Positions 62,593 through 64,000 of a stretch of DNA of 64,000 nt are shown piece by piece. The stretch spans positions 1-64,000 of the forward strand of contig NGBS01000016.1 of the NCBI GenBank assembly GCA_002245135.1. Reading direction: 5' to 3'. Under the pieces are notes generated by a model that saw nothing but the letters and a program-made list of their open reading frames with translations, was not told the origin of the DNA and made no database searches. This DNA comes from Proteromonas lacertae (lineage: Eukaryota > Sar > Bigyra > Opalinata > Proteromonadidae). Position numbers and translations under genes: made by a program. Numbering within the stretch: the first letter of the stretch is position 1; every line of letters begins with the position of its first letter.

Positions 62593-64000
62593 ATAGTAAT
62601 ATCAATATGTTGATGGATTTACCTGATGTGATAAGTAATTATAATCCTGATGATGTTTTATGCAGAATATTAGATACAATCGATTTATTAATGAAAGATA
62701 AAGTTGTTGGCGATAATCATTTAATGGTAAAAAGGGAATTAATCAGTCATATATCAACAGATATTGTGAATTTATCTCAAGGACCATTATTTCGTGTTAA
62801 TTTATATACAATAATAACCAGATTATGTATATTAATAAATAAATAAATATATTATAATAAATAGATAAATTATTTCAACCAAATTGTTTATACAATTTTC
62901 ATAATTTAGATATGATTATTCAGAGGATAATGTGTGATAATAAACGCTTAATTGTAGAATGTTATAACAATCAAGATATTCATGGTGAAAATGGATATTT
63001 GATGTTTTTATTTGAACATTTATTTGGTTCAATATTATTTACTATGAGTATTAATGAATTGAACAGTTGTTATTCTGATTTATTGAATACTTATGGTGAA
63101 ACTTTGATTTATAATGAAGAAGAGAAAATTATATCCACTAAAAATGATGGTAATAATAATTATATAGTGACAAATTTTACATCAACTGATTTTGATTCTT
63201 TTGGTTTAATAGAAACTGAAGATGTTGATAATCTATTTGATAATATGAATATACCTTTAAGTGAAGTTGATAGAAAGAGAATAATGCCAATAAAAACAGT
63301 ACCAACAACATTATTTGGATGTTTGAGATATTTCGTATATATATATATATATTATTATTATTATTATAAATAGTTAACTATTGTTCAACACAAGTCTAAT
63401 TTGTGGGTTAAAAATGGTTTAATGTTTACAGCTAAACTAAAGTCATGTTCTTCACCATTAAGTTATGAGTTAATGTGTCATTATTTACAGTTTATGATAT
63501 CTTTTACAGATAGTGAAAAAATATTGAAATTATTAGAGGAAATGTTTAATATTTATACAGTAAAACACAATTATTTAAATCAAAAAGATGTGAATTTGAA
63601 TTATTATAACGAATTTTTAACATTTGTTTTGACATTAATAACAAATCCATTACCTTTGAATAATGAAGACAATGATGATATATTTAATGAATATTTGAAA
63701 GTTGATATAATCCATTTATTATTGGAAAGAAAATATACTTTTAATGATATTGTTACAGTAATAAGCGATAAATATTATTATGTACCAGTTGATGAGCTTA
63801 GGGATAGAATAATTTCTCAAATAGATATTGTGTCAAATTATGATAAAATAGAAGGCTTTTATTATTTGAATAAAGAATATAATTATTATTACAATCCATT
63901 CTATTTAAGTTATAATTCCAATCAGAATTTGGTTGATGCTAATTCTATTTTTTCTGATCATACCGACTTTAAACCTTTTCCTCTTTTATATACTAATAAC
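61296..64000 (+). CDS. UBR1: UBR1/2-type N-recognin ubiquitin ligase (5' part)
   Basis: The start is ATG 61,296. Residues 45-115 form the UBR box: C-Y-E-C-S-C-F, I-M-C-K-F-C-F, H-E-G-H-D-Y, then G-G-S-C-D-C-S and H-C-K-I-C, the zinc fold that binds basic N-degrons. The adaptor-like region and long helical body follow, with N-Y-D-K-I-E-G-F-Y-Y-L and Y-Y-Y-N-P-F near 63,840-63,900, which fit UBR1/2. Introns lie at 62,552-62,596, 62,830-62,866 and about 63,335-63,373, and all keep frame. The gene is cut by the window end before any RING domain. It recognises destabilising N-terminal residues and ubiquitinates the proteins carrying them. Confidence 0.88.
62552..62596 (+). repeat. TA dinucleotide microsatellite intron in the UBR gene
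   Basis: This 45-nt intron is GTAT followed by a long TA run and TTTGTATAG. It is a multiple of three with no stop, so retention would insert a run of Tyr and Ile without breaking the frame. Confidence 0.75.

Noticed and set aside
1-64000. Ciliate-type or other reassigned stop codons
   Set aside because: Stops inside genes fall within GT...AG stretches whose removal restores conserved protein, and genes end normally with TAA, TAG or TGA.
1-64000. CRISPR array, operon-style layout or bacterial insertion sequence
   Set aside because: No spaced identical repeats, no transposase, and the genes are spliced eukaryotic genes.

Overview
This window is nuclear DNA from a eukaryote with a very A+T-rich, compact genome. 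Genes lie on both strands, often only 50-200 bp apart. Many are cut by tiny introns, mostly about 26-45 nt, that start GTAT or GTA and end TAG. The standard genetic code fits throughout. A SHIPPO-type axonemal protein points to a flagellated cell, and TIM23 plus an MTU1-like enzyme point to a mitochondrion or a derivative of one. A class C receptor and Crinkler/RHS-type NTPases would suit a zoosporic (early-diverging) fungus or another flagellated protist. No marker here settles the lineage.

Layout. 1-14,034 is an accessory block: two decayed direct copies of one large gene (1-3,770 and about 9,230-14,034) flank an inverted giant gene with two Crinkler/RHS-like P-loop NTPase domains (4,049-9,080, minus). 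14,139-27,634 is housekeeping: DDX10/Dbp4 helicase, TIM23, a PITALRE cyclin-dependent kinase, NMD3, cullin-4 and a shortened tRNA 2-thiouridylase. Three members of an unrecognised Cys-rich zinc-finger-like family lie among them. 27,750-28,049 is a clear SRP (7SL) RNA gene, followed by an Hsp70 relic. 28,438-33,884 is an intact seven-exon paralogue of the first NTPase gene, with an OTU deubiquitinase domain at its C-terminus. 34,082-48,380 holds a phospholipase B-like protein, a BTB/SPRY-like protein, an SCY1-like pseudokinase with leucine-rich repeats, the SHIPPO protein, a tandem cyclic-nucleotide-binding protein, a NIPA transporter and a GT17 glycosyltransferase. 48,553-60,271 is one giant receptor gene with nine tandem periplasmic-binding (Venus flytrap-like) modules before a class C seven-helix domain. 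60,384-64,000 holds a coiled-coil protein and the start of a UBR1/2-type N-recognin.

The genes do not form one pathway, but ubiquitin recurs: CUL4, UBR1/2, an OTU domain and, tentatively, a USP-like fold in the decayed copies. Two systems deserve most attention: the double-NTPase gene pair with a swapped OTU module, and the nine-module receptor. Several conserved genes show single apparent frame breaks. These may be base-level sequence errors and should be resolved before the predicted proteins are trusted.
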